36,320 bases of DNA, from the IMG/VR virus record IMGVR_UViG_3300006875_000059, positions 1 to 36,320 of that record, one strand, 5' to 3'. Both the position numbers and the translations under genes were made by a program. Under the pieces are notes generated by a model. That model was not told where the DNA came from. It did not search any database and saw only the letters and a list, made by a program, of their open reading frames with translations. Source of the DNA: a virus. Below are positions 24,072-32,440 of the stretch, piece by piece. Numbering within the stretch: the first letter of the stretch is position 1; each line of letters starts with the position of its first letter.

Positions 24072-26324
24072 TCAGAACGGAGTCAGGTCGATTTGAACGC
24101 GACCCCAGGTGTTGGGGAGGTAGCAGAAGTATAGGTAGCCGGAGTTATCCCACGCGAGTTCGCCGACACTTCCGGGGGCGCTGGAGCTTGCGGGAGTGAA
24201 AGCAGTAGCCAGAACAAGGTTGCCGCCGCTAACTGTCATTGCGTTGGCACCAGCGGATCCACCACCATTGACTATCACCGGACCAGTGAAGGTCGGAGAG
24301 TCGACTGGAGCGTAGGTGCTTGCTGCGGCGGCCGAAGTCAGCAGACCCAACTGAGCGGAAGTCCGCCAAGCCGGGACGCCACCATTGACGGCAAGGATCG
24401 TACCAGCAGCACCGATAGGCAGTGAAGCCGGAGTGTTGGCCGCCGAGGCGTAAACCATGTCGCCTGTGACGTCCAACAGCGAGGACGAAATGGTGCCAGG
24501 GAACGTCTGACCCGCATTGAATGTGATATTGCCGGTCATGGTGCCACCGGCAAGTGGGAGAGTTCCGGGGAATGCCTGGGTTCCAGCGAACACGATGTTG
24601 CCGGTCATCGTACCACCAGAAAGTGGCAGAGAGCTACCACCGGGGGCGGCCGAGATCACACCGTTGCCATCAATCGTGATGGTCGTACCGTCAGGCTGAA
24701 CCACACCAAGCTGAGCGGTGGTTGCAGTGTCGACCGAGATGATCGGGTTAGATGGAGTTCCGCCAATGTCCACAGCGCCTATAGCACTGAGGGAGCCTTG
24801 AGTGAGAACTCCTGGGAAAGTCTGAGTGCCAGCGAATGTAATATCGCCGGTCATCGTGCCGCCAGCTAGCGGTAGCACACCCGGGAACACCTGCGAGCCA
24901 TCGAAGACGATGAGGCCGCTCATCGTTCCACCAGAGAGCGGCAGAGCCGCGGCAGCAAGATTGTAAGCGGTCGCCACAGCCAGCGGAGTCGCGGCTGAGT
25001 CAGAACTGCCGCCTCCATCAGTGCCGTCGTACAGGACAACGGTCCCGCTGGTTGAGGTACTCGCTGCGTTGATGCCTAAGGAGACCGACGGACCTGAGGG
25101 ATTGGTGACGGTCAGTGGGGCGGAAACCGAGATATTGTTGACCGTTCCCTGACCAGTCGAAACCCACTCTACGCCAAGTGGACTAGCGGAATTGGCAGAC
25201 AAGACTTGGCCGTCGGCTCCTACGGGAAGCTGAGCGTAGCCCGGAGGGGAAGTGTCACCAACAAGGATGCCGCCGAGTTGAGTGAAGGTGCTCGAGTTAA
25301 CTGTGCCAGGGAACACCTGACCCGCAGTGAAGGTAATCGGGCCTGACATAATCCCCCCAGCAAGGGGGAGCTTGGTATTGGCTATGTCGGCAACAGTCTT
25401 TACGGCTGTAGGAGTTGCTGCAGTGGACGAAGGCAGGATGGGTGGGTTGCCGTCAATACCATCGTAGAGCCGGCACACGCCTGTGCTAAGTGTTCCGGCA
25501 AGGAACACACCAATGATAGGGTTGGTTGCCGTTCCGGTGAGATCGATGGCACTTCCAGGTGCCTTGGTGACCGTTTGGACGCCTGCCATGTTAGCGATGC
25601 TGATCTTGCCGTCTGGCTCGATGACAACGTTGTCGCCTTGATAGACGCCACCGATCGTGGTTCCACTTGGTGGCTTCAGGAACAGAGAGACAGCGCCTGT
25701 AGTTCCACCACCACCAAGACCCGTGCCAGCGCCCACAGCGGTGATCGTACCGCCTGTTCCAGTAGCGTTGAGGACGCCGGTGAGAGGATCGATGGTGACT
25801 CCGGTCCCTGCTTTAACACCGCCAATTCCCGTACTGGTGGGTGGTGTGAGTGACAAACCACCGTCAGCTGAGACTTTGAGGCCCGGGAAGGCAGCCGGAT
25901 CAACGTAGATCGATCCTCGCCCTGCTGTGTTCGTACCGGCGATCGCCGCAGAAACAGTGGACCCTTCAGGTGTTACATTTGTGAGAAGGATACCCGGACC
26001 GTTGATCAGGGTGTAGTTGGTGGTGACGCGGAGGACCCCATTGGAGTCGATCGAGCATCCCGAACCCGCGATGGTTCGGACACCACCAAGAGTGGTGTCA
26101 GTGGGCGGGACCAGACTCAAATAGACGTTAGGGCTGGAACCTCCACCCTGGATACCGTTTGAGACTATGATGTTGTTGATGATCCCACTTCCACCATTCA
26201 AGGCAATCGTGCCATCAGCGGAAATGGTGATCCCGTCACCCGCCTTCACGGCACCAATAGGGACCGCTCCTGTGCCGCTGCCGGGCGGCTCCATGAACTG
26301 GGCTTTCGTAAAAGCGTTTGCCAT
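24072..26324 (-). CDS. Long tail-fibre protein with GGTMTG repeats
   Basis: 750 residues. It has a type-B anchor (FTKAQFMEPPG), then about five shaft units of the GVKAGDGITISADGTI form and at least five tandem PLxGGTMTGxIxFxGxQxFPG repeats between about residues 320 and 610. A distal domain carrying SPTFTGPVIV and ending in ELAWDNSGYLYFCY resembles phage fibre tips. The repeated beta units indicate a long trimeric shaft. It is led by a GGGTAAAA motif with a GAGAAG ribosome-binding-like sequence next to ATG 26324. It has no chaperone of its own immediately after it; the next gene is another fibre. Confidence 0.78.
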   Translation of the reverse strand: MANAFTKAQFMEPPGSGTGAVPIGAVKAGDGITISADGTIALNGGSGIINNIIVSNGIQGGGSSPNVYLSLVPPTDTTLGGVRTIAGSGCSIDSNGVLRVTTNYTLINGPGILLTNVTPEGSTVSAAIAGTNTAGRGSIYVDPAAFPGLKVSADGGLSLTPPTSTGIGGVKAGTGVTIDPLTGVLNATGTGGTITAVGAGTGLGGGGTTGAVSLFLKPPSGTTIGGVYQGDNVVIEPDGKISIANMAGVQTVTKAPGSAIDLTGTATNPIIGVFLAGTLSTGVCRLYDGIDGNPPILPSSTAATPTAVKTVADIANTKLPLAGGIMSGPITFTAGQVFPGTVNSSTFTQLGGILVGDTSPPGYAQLPVGADGQVLSANSASPLGVEWVSTGQGTVNNISVSAPLTVTNPSGPSVSLGINAASTSTSGTVVLYDGTDGGGSSDSAATPLAVATAYNLAAAALPLSGGTMSGLIVFDGSQVFPGVLPLAGGTMTGDITFAGTQTFPGVLTQGSLSAIGAVDIGGTPSNPIISVDTATTAQLGVVQPDGTTITIDGNGVISAAPGGSSLPLSGGTMTGNIVFAGTQAFPGTLPLAGGTMTGNITFNAGQTFPGTISSSLLDVTGDMVYASAANTPASLPIGAAGTILAVNGGVPAWRTSAQLGLLTSAAAASTYAPVDSPTFTGPVIVNGGGSAGANAMTVSGGNLVLATAFTPASSSAPGSVGELAWDNSGYLYFCYLPNTWGRVQIDLTPF
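24480..25395 (-). repeat. Tandem GGTMTG fibre repeats
   Basis: Five copies of a unit of about 22 residues (PLAGGTMTGxIxFxxxQxFPG) are coded here, some back to back and some separated by unique sequence. The coding DNA of adjacent copies is similar enough for slippage or unequal recombination to change shaft length. Boundaries are approximate. Confidence 0.6.
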
Positions 26325-26345
26325 CTTCTCAACCAGTTACGACTG

Positions 26346-26353
26346 TTTTACCC
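26346..26353 (-). promoter_or_regulatory. GGGTAAAA motif, candidate late promoter
   Basis: Here the motif contains the stop codon: GGG TAA of the preceding chaperone-like gene, followed by AA. It lies 21 bases before ATG 26324 of the 750-residue fibre. Confidence 0.5.
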
Positions 26354-26836
26354 AAGGCTGCTTAGGATTGAAATTAGTTCTTCGCCCGTAGTGGCGGCGT
26401 CGATCTGGTCTTGAACCGACTGCTGGAGACCGTTGATGCCAATGAGAAACTCAACGGCAGCGGTTTGCTCGGCGGTGCGCTCGTCTTCCGGAGTGGCGAT
26501 CGCCAGCTGGAGTTGGTAGTCGTTGGTGATGCCTGTGCCCAGAAGACCTTGGTTGTACTGGTTTTGCCAGTAGTTGGCGTTGTACTTCGTGGCAAGCTGC
26601 TGAGCGTAAGGAAAGTCCCAGCCGAACGTAGCCACACCATCAGTGATGGAGACGGTTTGTGCGTGGTAGATGAAAGGAGAATCAGGAATGACCGTGCTGT
26701 CTACGATCAGGTACGGGATGTTAAACGGGTCGAGAAACTTGAAGGCGGACTCCTCAAGAGTGTCCAATCCTGCGTACATCACCTGGAGGCGGGATGGTGC
26801 CGGATTTTCGGGGTCCGCGTAGACGATGACTTGCAT
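26348..26836 (-). CDS. Putative tail-fibre assembly protein, 162 aa
   Basis: 162 residues. The N-terminal half is compact and strand-rich (MQVIVYADPENPAPSRLQVM, then FNIPYLIVDSTVIPDS), with a GVATFGWDFPYAQ segment. The C-terminal half is helical and Gln-rich, with AAVEFLIGINGLQQSVQDQI and a final ISILSSLG. The build is that of small fibre-assembly chaperones encoded after fibre genes. Its start is three bases from the stop of the preceding fibre gene. No catalytic motif is seen. Confidence 0.5.
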   Translation of the reverse strand: MQVIVYADPENPAPSRLQVMYAGLDTLEESAFKFLDPFNIPYLIVDSTVIPDSPFIYHAQTVSITDGVATFGWDFPYAQQLATKYNANYWQNQYNQGLLGTGITNDYQLQLAIATPEDERTAEQTAAVEFLIGINGLQQSVQDQIDAATTGEELISILSSLG

Positions 26837-26838
26837 GA

Positions 26839-27879
26839 TTAGAAGTTCTGGGAGTCGAGGATGGCGACGTCAAATGAGCCCAAGCCAGAGGAAGGCCAGC
26901 CGGAGTAGTTGCTCCACTCGTTCCAGACGAACTGGCCTGCGCCTGAAGTCCAGTCCTGAGTGGCGAAGGTGACGAGTTGAAGGTCTACGAACTGGTTGCT
27001 CTTGAAGCCAGTGGTGATGTTCTGGTTCCACTGCCAGAGTGCCGCACCCGACCCTGTCTGGTAGGATCCCGCTCCCCATGCCACTCCGTAGTCGCTATTC
27101 ACTAGGGGATTCTGGAAGTTGATACGAACTCGTGGTGCCGAGGAAGTACCGCCCCAGAGAACAGAGGAGACGTTGTAGCCTTCGAGCACAGTGAACTGCG
27201 GCGGGCTCGCGTTTGCGGTGACCCTCACAGACACCCACGCCAGTACACCCACGTGGGAGAGGCTTCCGTCCACGGAAATGGTGCCATCAGGCGCAACGGC
27301 AATGCCGGAGCCGACTCTCACAGAGCCAACGGTGAGACGTGTCGCAAGAGCCGCGGAGATAGTTCCAGTGCTTACGATGGGATTGGGGGCCCCAATCAGT
27401 CCAGGTCCCAGGTTGATGCTGTTTACTCCAAAGCGTGCGGCCGGGATGCTGATAGTGCCGTTTGCCCCCACATCAATGTTCTCTCCGACAATGACGGAAC
27501 CAAGAGCATTCGCGGTAGCTGGAGCGGCGTTGATCGTTCCCGTGCTGGTGATCACCCCAGGCACGAGACCGGCACCAGACGTGACAGACTTGACCGTGCC
27601 AGAAGAAGCGTCCGAGGGGATGCCGTTCAACTTCGTTTTATCCGCGGCGCTCATCGAGCCGGCGGCACTCGGAGTCGCTGGCAGTATTGAGACCACAGCA
27701 TTGCTGGTCCCGTTGTTAACCTGAATGGGGAGTAGTCCAGTTACAGACTGAACTCCCAAGGGCGAGTAGATCAGCCACACATTCAGAGCAGCACTCCACT
27801 GGTACTGGAGAGAACCTGGAATCGCTGGAATGGGGTAAAGCTGCCCGTCGTACGGGTTTACGGGGAAGATGTAAGCCAT
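26839..27879 (-). CDS. Tail-fibre protein, type-A anchor, 346 aa
   Basis: A fibre with the type-A anchor (FPVNPYDGQLYPIPAIPG, then LQYQW), a Ser/Ala-rich linker containing AAGSMSAADKTKLNGIPS, two shaft units (GSVIVGENIDVGANGTISI and GSVRVGSGIAVAPDGTISV), and a C-terminal domain of about 130 residues unlike its neighbours, rich in Trp, Asn and Ser (WQWNQNITTGF, WNEWSNYSGW). This tip differs from the shared 70-residue module, so it may bind a different receptor. ATG 27879 overlaps the preceding stop. Confidence 0.72.
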   Translation of the reverse strand: MAYIFPVNPYDGQLYPIPAIPGSLQYQWSAALNVWLIYSPLGVQSVTGLLPIQVNNGTSNAVVSILPATPSAAGSMSAADKTKLNGIPSDASSGTVKSVTSGAGLVPGVITSTGTINAAPATANALGSVIVGENIDVGANGTISIPAARFGVNSINLGPGLIGAPNPIVSTGTISAALATRLTVGSVRVGSGIAVAPDGTISVDGSLSHVGVLAWVSVRVTANASPPQFTVLEGYNVSSVLWGGTSSAPRVRINFQNPLVNSDYGVAWGAGSYQTGSGAALWQWNQNITTGFKSNQFVDLQLVTFATQDWTSGAGQFVWNEWSNYSGWPSSGLGSFDVAILDSQNF

Positions 27880-28646
27880 TAGGTGAGGGAGACTCCGTAG
27901 AAGGTTGTTCCCGGCTGCGGCGGGGTGATGAAGGTGATGTTGTAGCCGCTCAATTCATAGGAGACATTTGGAATCTGAAGGATCCCGTCAAGGAAGATGA
28001 GAAGCGAATTGATGTTGAACGGCGCAAAGTAGGTCGACCGTACACTCAGATGGAAAGTCGTTTGTGTTCCGTTGAAGAGCCCAGACATGTTGTCAAGGAT
28101 ATTGTAGGTGCTTCCGGTGGCTAGAGTTACCGCGCCATCAGGCGTGATATTGATCCCACGACCCTGTTTTACCGCACCCAGAGAACTCTCGCTCGCTATG
28201 GCCACCGACACTGTGCCGTCCGCAGCCAGATTGAGCCCATTCCCCGGCTTCACACCACCAATCTGACTTACAGTGGCTGGGAGGAGATTGATTGTTCCAG
28301 CTGAGGTGATACTGACTCCGCTGAACGGGGCCCCAAGACCTTCACCAGCAGTGACTGATGTGACGGTGCCAGGTACGTCCTCGAAACTGAGCGAGTCGAG
28401 CTTGACTTTGTCAGCGGCTGTCATGTAGCCGTCTTGAGTCTCTGTCACCTGCTGGATGGTGACAACAGGCGCTTGGGGGTCTCCGTCGATGATGATCGGC
28501 ACCTCGCCGGTGATCTTCTCCACGCCCTTGAACACCGTGAGCCACGTGCCCTTTTCGGTGTTCCAAATGTATTGTTGTGACCCCTCAACCGCTGGATCCG
28601 GGTAGAGCTGGCCGTTGTACGGATTGCTTGGGAAGTTCAGGGCCAT
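27879..28646 (-). CDS. Tail-fibre protein, type-A anchor, 255 aa
   Basis: It has a type-A anchor (FPSNPYNGQLYPDPAVEG, then QQYIW), a linker with DGYMTAADKVKLDSLS, two shaft units (GGVKPGNGLNLAADGTVSV and GAVKQGRGINITPDGAVTL), and the recurring C-terminal module of about 65 residues (GLFNGTQTTFHL...LDGILQ...TPPQPGTTFYGVSL). It is a compact fibre with the same plan as the next upstream gene and is one base from it. A virion surface protein, probably trimeric. Confidence 0.75.
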   Translation of the reverse strand: MALNFPSNPYNGQLYPDPAVEGSQQYIWNTEKGTWLTVFKGVEKITGEVPIIIDGDPQAPVVTIQQVTETQDGYMTAADKVKLDSLSFEDVPGTVTSVTAGEGLGAPFSGVSITSAGTINLLPATVSQIGGVKPGNGLNLAADGTVSVAIASESSLGAVKQGRGINITPDGAVTLATGSTYNILDNMSGLFNGTQTTFHLSVRSTYFAPFNINSLLIFLDGILQIPNVSYELSGYNITFITPPQPGTTFYGVSLT

Positions 28647-28647
28647 A

Positions 28648-29745
28648 TTAGATACCTAGCACTTGCCCATTGAATGTCGCACCAGCGGGAGGCGGTGACG
28701 AGAAGACTATGTTAGCCCCTGACAGACTGTAGGCGATGTTTGGTGTCTGAAGAACACCACCAACCGCCACGAAAAGCGAGGCCGGAGACGCTGGCTGATA
28801 CGGTTGAGTACCGCCGATTGTCAGGGGGAAGGTTGTCTGAACCCCATTGAAACCAGACGAGATGTCGTCGAGTTGCTGGAAGGATTGCCCGCTCGGAACG
28901 AAACAGCGGCCGCTGAAGGTGGTTCCGACGGGTGGAGGGCTGACGAACTTGAGGTCAGTGTTGTTGATAAGGGTGAATGTAGCCGGAGACGGCTGCAGGA
29001 TACCACCAAGAACGATGAACAGATTAGCTGGTTGAGACACCGTTTGGATGTTTCCTGAAACCCTTATCTGGAACTGTGTTCTCACTCCGTCAAATTGCGG
29101 GGAAATATCGTCGAGGATCACAAACGCGCCAGTGGCCGCACCGCCGTTGATAGCGCTAATGGTGCCATCTGAGGAGATGGTGACGTTGTTTCCGGCTTTT
29201 ACTCCGCCTATTGCTCCATTGATGGGAGGTAGGAGGTAGATGGTTCCAGTAGAGGTGATGATTCCACCGCCAAGGCCCGTTCCGGCCGTGATACTCTCCA
29301 CTCCGCTGAACGCTTGGAGCGTGCCGTCTGGGAGAATGGTGACGCCGGATCCAGCTTTAACCCCTCCAATGTTTGGGCCAGAAGGGGGGACGAGGGAGAT
29401 GGTGCCGGTCTGCGTAATGGGGCCACCGGTCAAGCCGACGCCAGTGGCGACTCTGGACACACTTCCCACAACACTGGGGATACTGTCAAGTTTCTCCTTA
29501 TCCGCGGCAGATAACGATCCAGCGCTGGTTGGTGTGGCTGGGCGGATGTTGACTACCGGAACCGTTGCCGTTCCGGTGATGACAATGGGAGCATTGCCAA
29601 GTACCTGGAGAACTGCCCCTGAGACAATGATCCACACCCCCTTTGCCTGGTTCCATTTGTACTGGAAAGTGCCAGGGACGGGAGGGTTAGGGTACAGCTG
29701 TCCATCGAAAGGTTGATTTGGAAAGTTGTATGGAGTGTATGCCAT
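28648..29745 (-). CDS. Tail-fibre protein with doubled C-terminal module, 365 aa
   Basis: It has a type-A anchor (FPNQPFDGQLYPNPPVPG), a linker with AGSLSAADKEKLDSIPS, two shaft units (GGVKAGSGVTILPDGTLQA and GGVKAGNNVTISSDGTISA) and two tandem copies of the C-terminal module. Each copy opens with DDIS..F(D/N)GVxTxF and closes with PPPxGxxFxG. The duplication is unique in the window. It is the first gene after the GGGTAAAA motif at 29780-29787. Confidence 0.77.
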   Translation of the reverse strand: MAYTPYNFPNQPFDGQLYPNPPVPGTFQYKWNQAKGVWIIVSGAVLQVLGNAPIVITGTATVPVVNIRPATPTSAGSLSAADKEKLDSIPSVVGSVSRVATGVGLTGGPITQTGTISLVPPSGPNIGGVKAGSGVTILPDGTLQAFSGVESITAGTGLGGGIITSTGTIYLLPPINGAIGGVKAGNNVTISSDGTISAINGGAATGAFVILDDISPQFDGVRTQFQIRVSGNIQTVSQPANLFIVLGGILQPSPATFTLINNTDLKFVSPPPVGTTFSGRCFVPSGQSFQQLDDISSGFNGVQTTFPLTIGGTQPYQPASPASLFVAVGGVLQTPNIAYSLSGANIVFSSPPPAGATFNGQVLGI

Positions 29746-29779
29746 GCGGCTCTACGGACGGGACGGCTCATTTGAGGAG

Positions 29780-29787
29780 TTTTACCC
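29780..29787 (-). promoter_or_regulatory. GGGTAAAA motif, candidate late promoter
   Basis: It shares its first G with the TAG stop of the collar-fibre gene and lies 34 bases before ATG 29745. The 41-base gap also has a short CTCA..TGAG symmetry of no clear meaning. Confidence 0.5.
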
Positions 29788-30698
29788 TAGTAGCGGATCA
29801 CCGGCAGAAGCGCGATGTTGTCCGGACGGGTCTCTGCTGAGCCTGTTAGCTCAGTATAGGGAATATTGGTCTCTGCGACGTCAATGGTCACGTTCGTGAC
29901 GGCACTTCCGGCGGTCACATTCGACTGAGCATTTGCCAGTTGCAGCCTGGCGGGATCTACTCCAACTGACATTCGTACTGTCTCAGTGCTCAGAACGAAG
30001 TTGATGTTGCGGTAGTAGATTGATCCACTGCCGACATCCATACGAATGACACCCGAGTTGCTGCGGCTGTAGAAGATGTCCCATCCCTGGTGCGTCACCT
30101 GCGTGATGGAGTGAGTATGACCAGGGTCTGTGATTGTGTGATTGTGGCCGTTGTCCACGATGTCGTGGATGTGGCCAGGATCGGTCACGCCGTGGATGTG
30201 GCCCGGATCTGTGATCGTGTGAGTGTGGGGAATGGGCTGGAGGCCGTGGTTGTGGACACCCGGGAGGTCATCCTCGTAGGAGCCAAACTGGCGATCTGGG
30301 TCGAGGGGACTGACTGGCCCCCAGCCTCGACAGAAACGTCCCACCAGATTTGGGAGATTGAACGTCGTCGCCCCGTCACCCACCCCGTAAGTCTCCCCGA
30401 TCGCTCGAAACAGCTGAGCGTACTCTGCGCGTCGTACCTCTCTCCCGTCACAGAGGAGGTAGCCTTTGGGAGGACGAGGGGAGCAAAACCACATGATGGT
30501 GGCTATGGGAATGACGCCTCCAGAGATGACTGGAACGTAATCGCCGACTGTGTTTCCGGCTTGCATCCAGGCCCTGAGTTGCGCCGCTTCGAGCGTGTCA
30601 TCGCTCGGGTACATGAACGCATGGGTTTCATCCTCGTACTGAACGAAGTGGAGGAGCCTCTCCTCGTCTGCGTATTGAGCGAGCTTGATTGGCACCAT
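29787..30698 (-). CDS. Tail-Collar short-fibre protein with His repeats, 303 aa
   Basis: It has a type-C anchor (a short N-terminal domain ending in LRAWMQAGNTVGDYVPV). A Phage Tail Collar domain follows: KGYLLCDGREVRRAEYAQLF, then GDGATTFNLPNLVGRFCRGWG. Next is a run of five His-x-His units spaced by DPGH or similar (HTHTITDPGHIHG...). The end is beta-rich and closes with ETRPDNIALLPVIRY, as in T4 gp12-like short fibres. The HxH sites should bind metal ions along the trimer axis. It is the last gene of a five-gene fibre transcript. Confidence 0.82.
   Translation of the reverse strand: MVPIKLAQYADEERLLHFVQYEDETHAFMYPSDDTLEAAQLRAWMQAGNTVGDYVPVISGGVIPIATIMWFCSPRPPKGYLLCDGREVRRAEYAQLFRAIGETYGVGDGATTFNLPNLVGRFCRGWGPVSPLDPDRQFGSYEDDLPGVHNHGLQPIPHTHTITDPGHIHGVTDPGHIHDIVDNGHNHTITDPGHTHSITQVTHQGWDIFYSRSNSGVIRMDVGSGSIYYRNINFVLSTETVRMSVGVDPARLQLANAQSNVTAGSAVTNVTIDVAETNIPYTELTGSAETRPDNIALLPVIRY
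30105..30235 (-). repeat. His-x-His (DPGHxH) coding repeat
   Basis: Units of about nine to ten residues (TDPGHIHGV, TDPGHIHDI, TDPGHTHSI) are coded by near-identical DNA here. A second block lies in the next gene (about 31035-31165). The shared DNA is a likely exchange point between the two fibre genes. Confidence 0.65.
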
Positions 30699-30699
30699 G

Positions 30700-31626
30700 T
30701 CAGTAGCGGATGAATGGCAGGAGGGTCAGGTTAGCGGGAGCCGTTCGGTAGCCACCTTGAGGGTCGGTTTCCACGATGTTTGTGACTGCAGGGTCGACCG
30801 AGATGTTTGTCAGTCCGAGTTGGTCAGAGACGTTTGCCTCTCCGATTGCCGTCTCGAGGTTGGCGGAGGCCGTGTTCACCGTCAGAGCGGCAGTGGAGTA
30901 CTCAGTGTCAGGAGAGAAGTAGTTGTAGACCGGCCCGTTGTTGTCGAAGTAGGGGGTGATGACAACGGGGTTGGCGGCCACTTGAACGGCCGGGGGACCG
31001 AGGTTGTCCTCGTACATGCTGATTCCGTGCGCGTGGCCAGGGTCCGTCACGGTGTGGTTGTGGCCTGGGTCGTTGCCCCCGTGAGTGTGACCTGGGTCAA
31101 TCACGCCGTGGATGTGGCCAGGGTCATTCACCCCGTGGGTGTGGCCGCCATCCGTGATCTTGTGGCGGTGCTCGCCTAGTGTGTGGTCTTGAAGGCTACC
31201 AAACTCCCTGTTCAGGTCGATGGAGTTGACCGGACCCCAGCCTCGGATCATCTTTCCGCGCAGGTCTGGGAGGTTGAACGTGGTCGCTCCGTCGCCGTCT
31301 CCAAAGGTGACGCCAATTGTGGAGAACAGCTTCGGATACTGGAGACGCTTGACAGTGGAGCCATCACAGAGGAGGTAGCCGAGTGGTACCTGATTTGTGG
31401 CCAGCCAGATTAGAGCTCCTGGAGGAACGACGGCGCCAGGCACCGGCGGGACGTAGGGGCCGATGTTCCCGCCGTCCTGAACCCACGCTGCGAGGACATT
31501 GGCCTGTCCGGAGCCGTTGTTTGGGTTGACGAACCACGTCTCGCCCGTGTCGAGAAGGACGAAGACGAGCGAGTTTTGGGCGTTGGCATAGCGAGCCGAC
31601 GTGATTCGAACGTTTGTTGGGAGCAT
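30700..31626 (-). CDS. Tail-Collar short-fibre protein with His repeats, 308 aa
   Basis: A type-C anchor of about 65 residues (ending VLAAWVQDGGNIGPYVPP) is followed by a Tail Collar domain (LGYLLCDGSTVKRLQYPKLF, GDGATTFNLPDLRGKMIRGWG) and six HxH units (EHRHKI, GHTHGV, GHIHGV, GHTHGG, GHNHTV, GHAHGI). The tip domain is shared in style with the neighbouring collar protein and ends APANLTLLPFIRY. The start is ATG 31626 (MLPTNV); the longer open frame is a shadow. It is one base from the upstream gene. Paralogue of the 29787-30698 product. Confidence 0.82.
   Translation of the reverse strand: MLPTNVRITSARYANAQNSLVFVLLDTGETWFVNPNNGSGQANVLAAWVQDGGNIGPYVPPVPGAVVPPGALIWLATNQVPLGYLLCDGSTVKRLQYPKLFSTIGVTFGDGDGATTFNLPDLRGKMIRGWGPVNSIDLNREFGSLQDHTLGEHRHKITDGGHTHGVNDPGHIHGVIDPGHTHGGNDPGHNHTVTDPGHAHGISMYEDNLGPPAVQVAANPVVITPYFDNNGPVYNYFSPDTEYSTAALTVNTASANLETAIGEANVSDQLGLTNISVDPAVTNIVETDPQGGYRTAPANLTLLPFIRY
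31035..31165 (-). repeat. Second His-x-His (DPGHxH) coding repeat
   Basis: Four consecutive DPGHxHGxx units are coded by near-repeated DNA with the core GTGTGGCCAGGGTC on the plus strand. It matches the block at about 30105-30235 in the paralogous gene. Confidence 0.65.
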
Positions 31627-31627
31627 T

Positions 31628-32440
31628 TCAGGTTCGGATGATCGGCAGGAAGGCGATGTTCTTCGGACGCGGGCCGCCAACTGCGCCGAAGTCGTCGACC
31701 GTCATGTTGGAGAGGGCCAGTTGGAGGGTGATGTCTGTGAATTGGAGGGCGAGTGTGACGCCAGTGTAGGCAATCTGAACAGTCGTCCCCGTCACGTTCG
31801 GGTTCACCATCGTGATGCCCGTCTTCCCCCGGGGGTTGGTGTAGTTGGGGTTGTCGAAGTCGTATTTGACGGTCTTGAAGTAGTCGGTGTCCGGGTTCCG
31901 TGAGCAATGCTGATACTGGTCCGTGCTCCGATCGGGAGCGTAGGTCTCCGTCGAACAGTCACCGGCAACGAGCCAGTAGTCGTGGGTTACGAAACCGTGA
32001 AGGTAATCGCTACCCGACCCACCCCAAGAGGTGGAGTGGCGGTGTTGTGTGATATTCGTGTGATCGTGATCTGATGTGGTGGCGTGAATGTGGGACCCCG
32101 AAGAAGTGGGATGCTCGTGCTCAGGGTCAGTCACACCATGGATGTGCGTCTGGCGAGGGTACATGCCGTGAATGTGCTCCTCATTGATGCCGTCCTCGTA
32201 CGTGAATGGATCACGACCAGGATCTCCAACGCCCAGGATGAAACGACCGACTAGGTTCGGAAGCTGAAATGTGACTTCATCCCCGCCGTAGATGTTGCCA
32301 ATGCTGGCGTAGAGCGCGGGATAGTCGCCTGGGGACACGAAACGACCGTCGCACAAAAGCCAGCCCACAGGCACTTCAGGTGCTGCCGACCACATAACGG
32401 TGCCAGTTGGCACCCCGAGGTTTTGGGGGATTGCTGCCAT
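31628..32440 (-). CDS. Tail-Collar fibre protein, 270 aa
   Basis: It has no separate anchor: the collar domain begins almost at once (TGTVMWSAAPEVPVGWLLCD, then TFQLPNLVGRFILGVG). Scattered His pairs follow (EEHIHGM, QTHIHGV, EHEHPT, SHIHAT, DHDHTN, QHRHST), then a Tyr/Thr/Asn-rich tip, ending PRPKNIAFLPIIRT. The lack of an anchor suggests it attaches to another fibre as a distal part, possibly to the collagen-like protein whose stop overlaps its start by one base. Collar paralogue of its neighbours. Confidence 0.8.
   Translation of the reverse strand: MAAIPQNLGVPTGTVMWSAAPEVPVGWLLCDGRFVSPGDYPALYASIGNIYGGDEVTFQLPNLVGRFILGVGDPGRDPFTYEDGINEEHIHGMYPRQTHIHGVTDPEHEHPTSSGSHIHATTSDHDHTNITQHRHSTSWGGSGSDYLHGFVTHDYWLVAGDCSTETYAPDRSTDQYQHCSRNPDTDYFKTVKYDFDNPNYTNPRGKTGITMVNPNVTGTTVQIAYTGVTLALQFTDITLQLALSNMTVDDFGAVGGPRPKNIAFLPIIRT

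Noticed and set aside
30105-31165. CRISPR array
   Set aside because: The repeats are in frame, code for HisxHis units and have no regular spacer structure.
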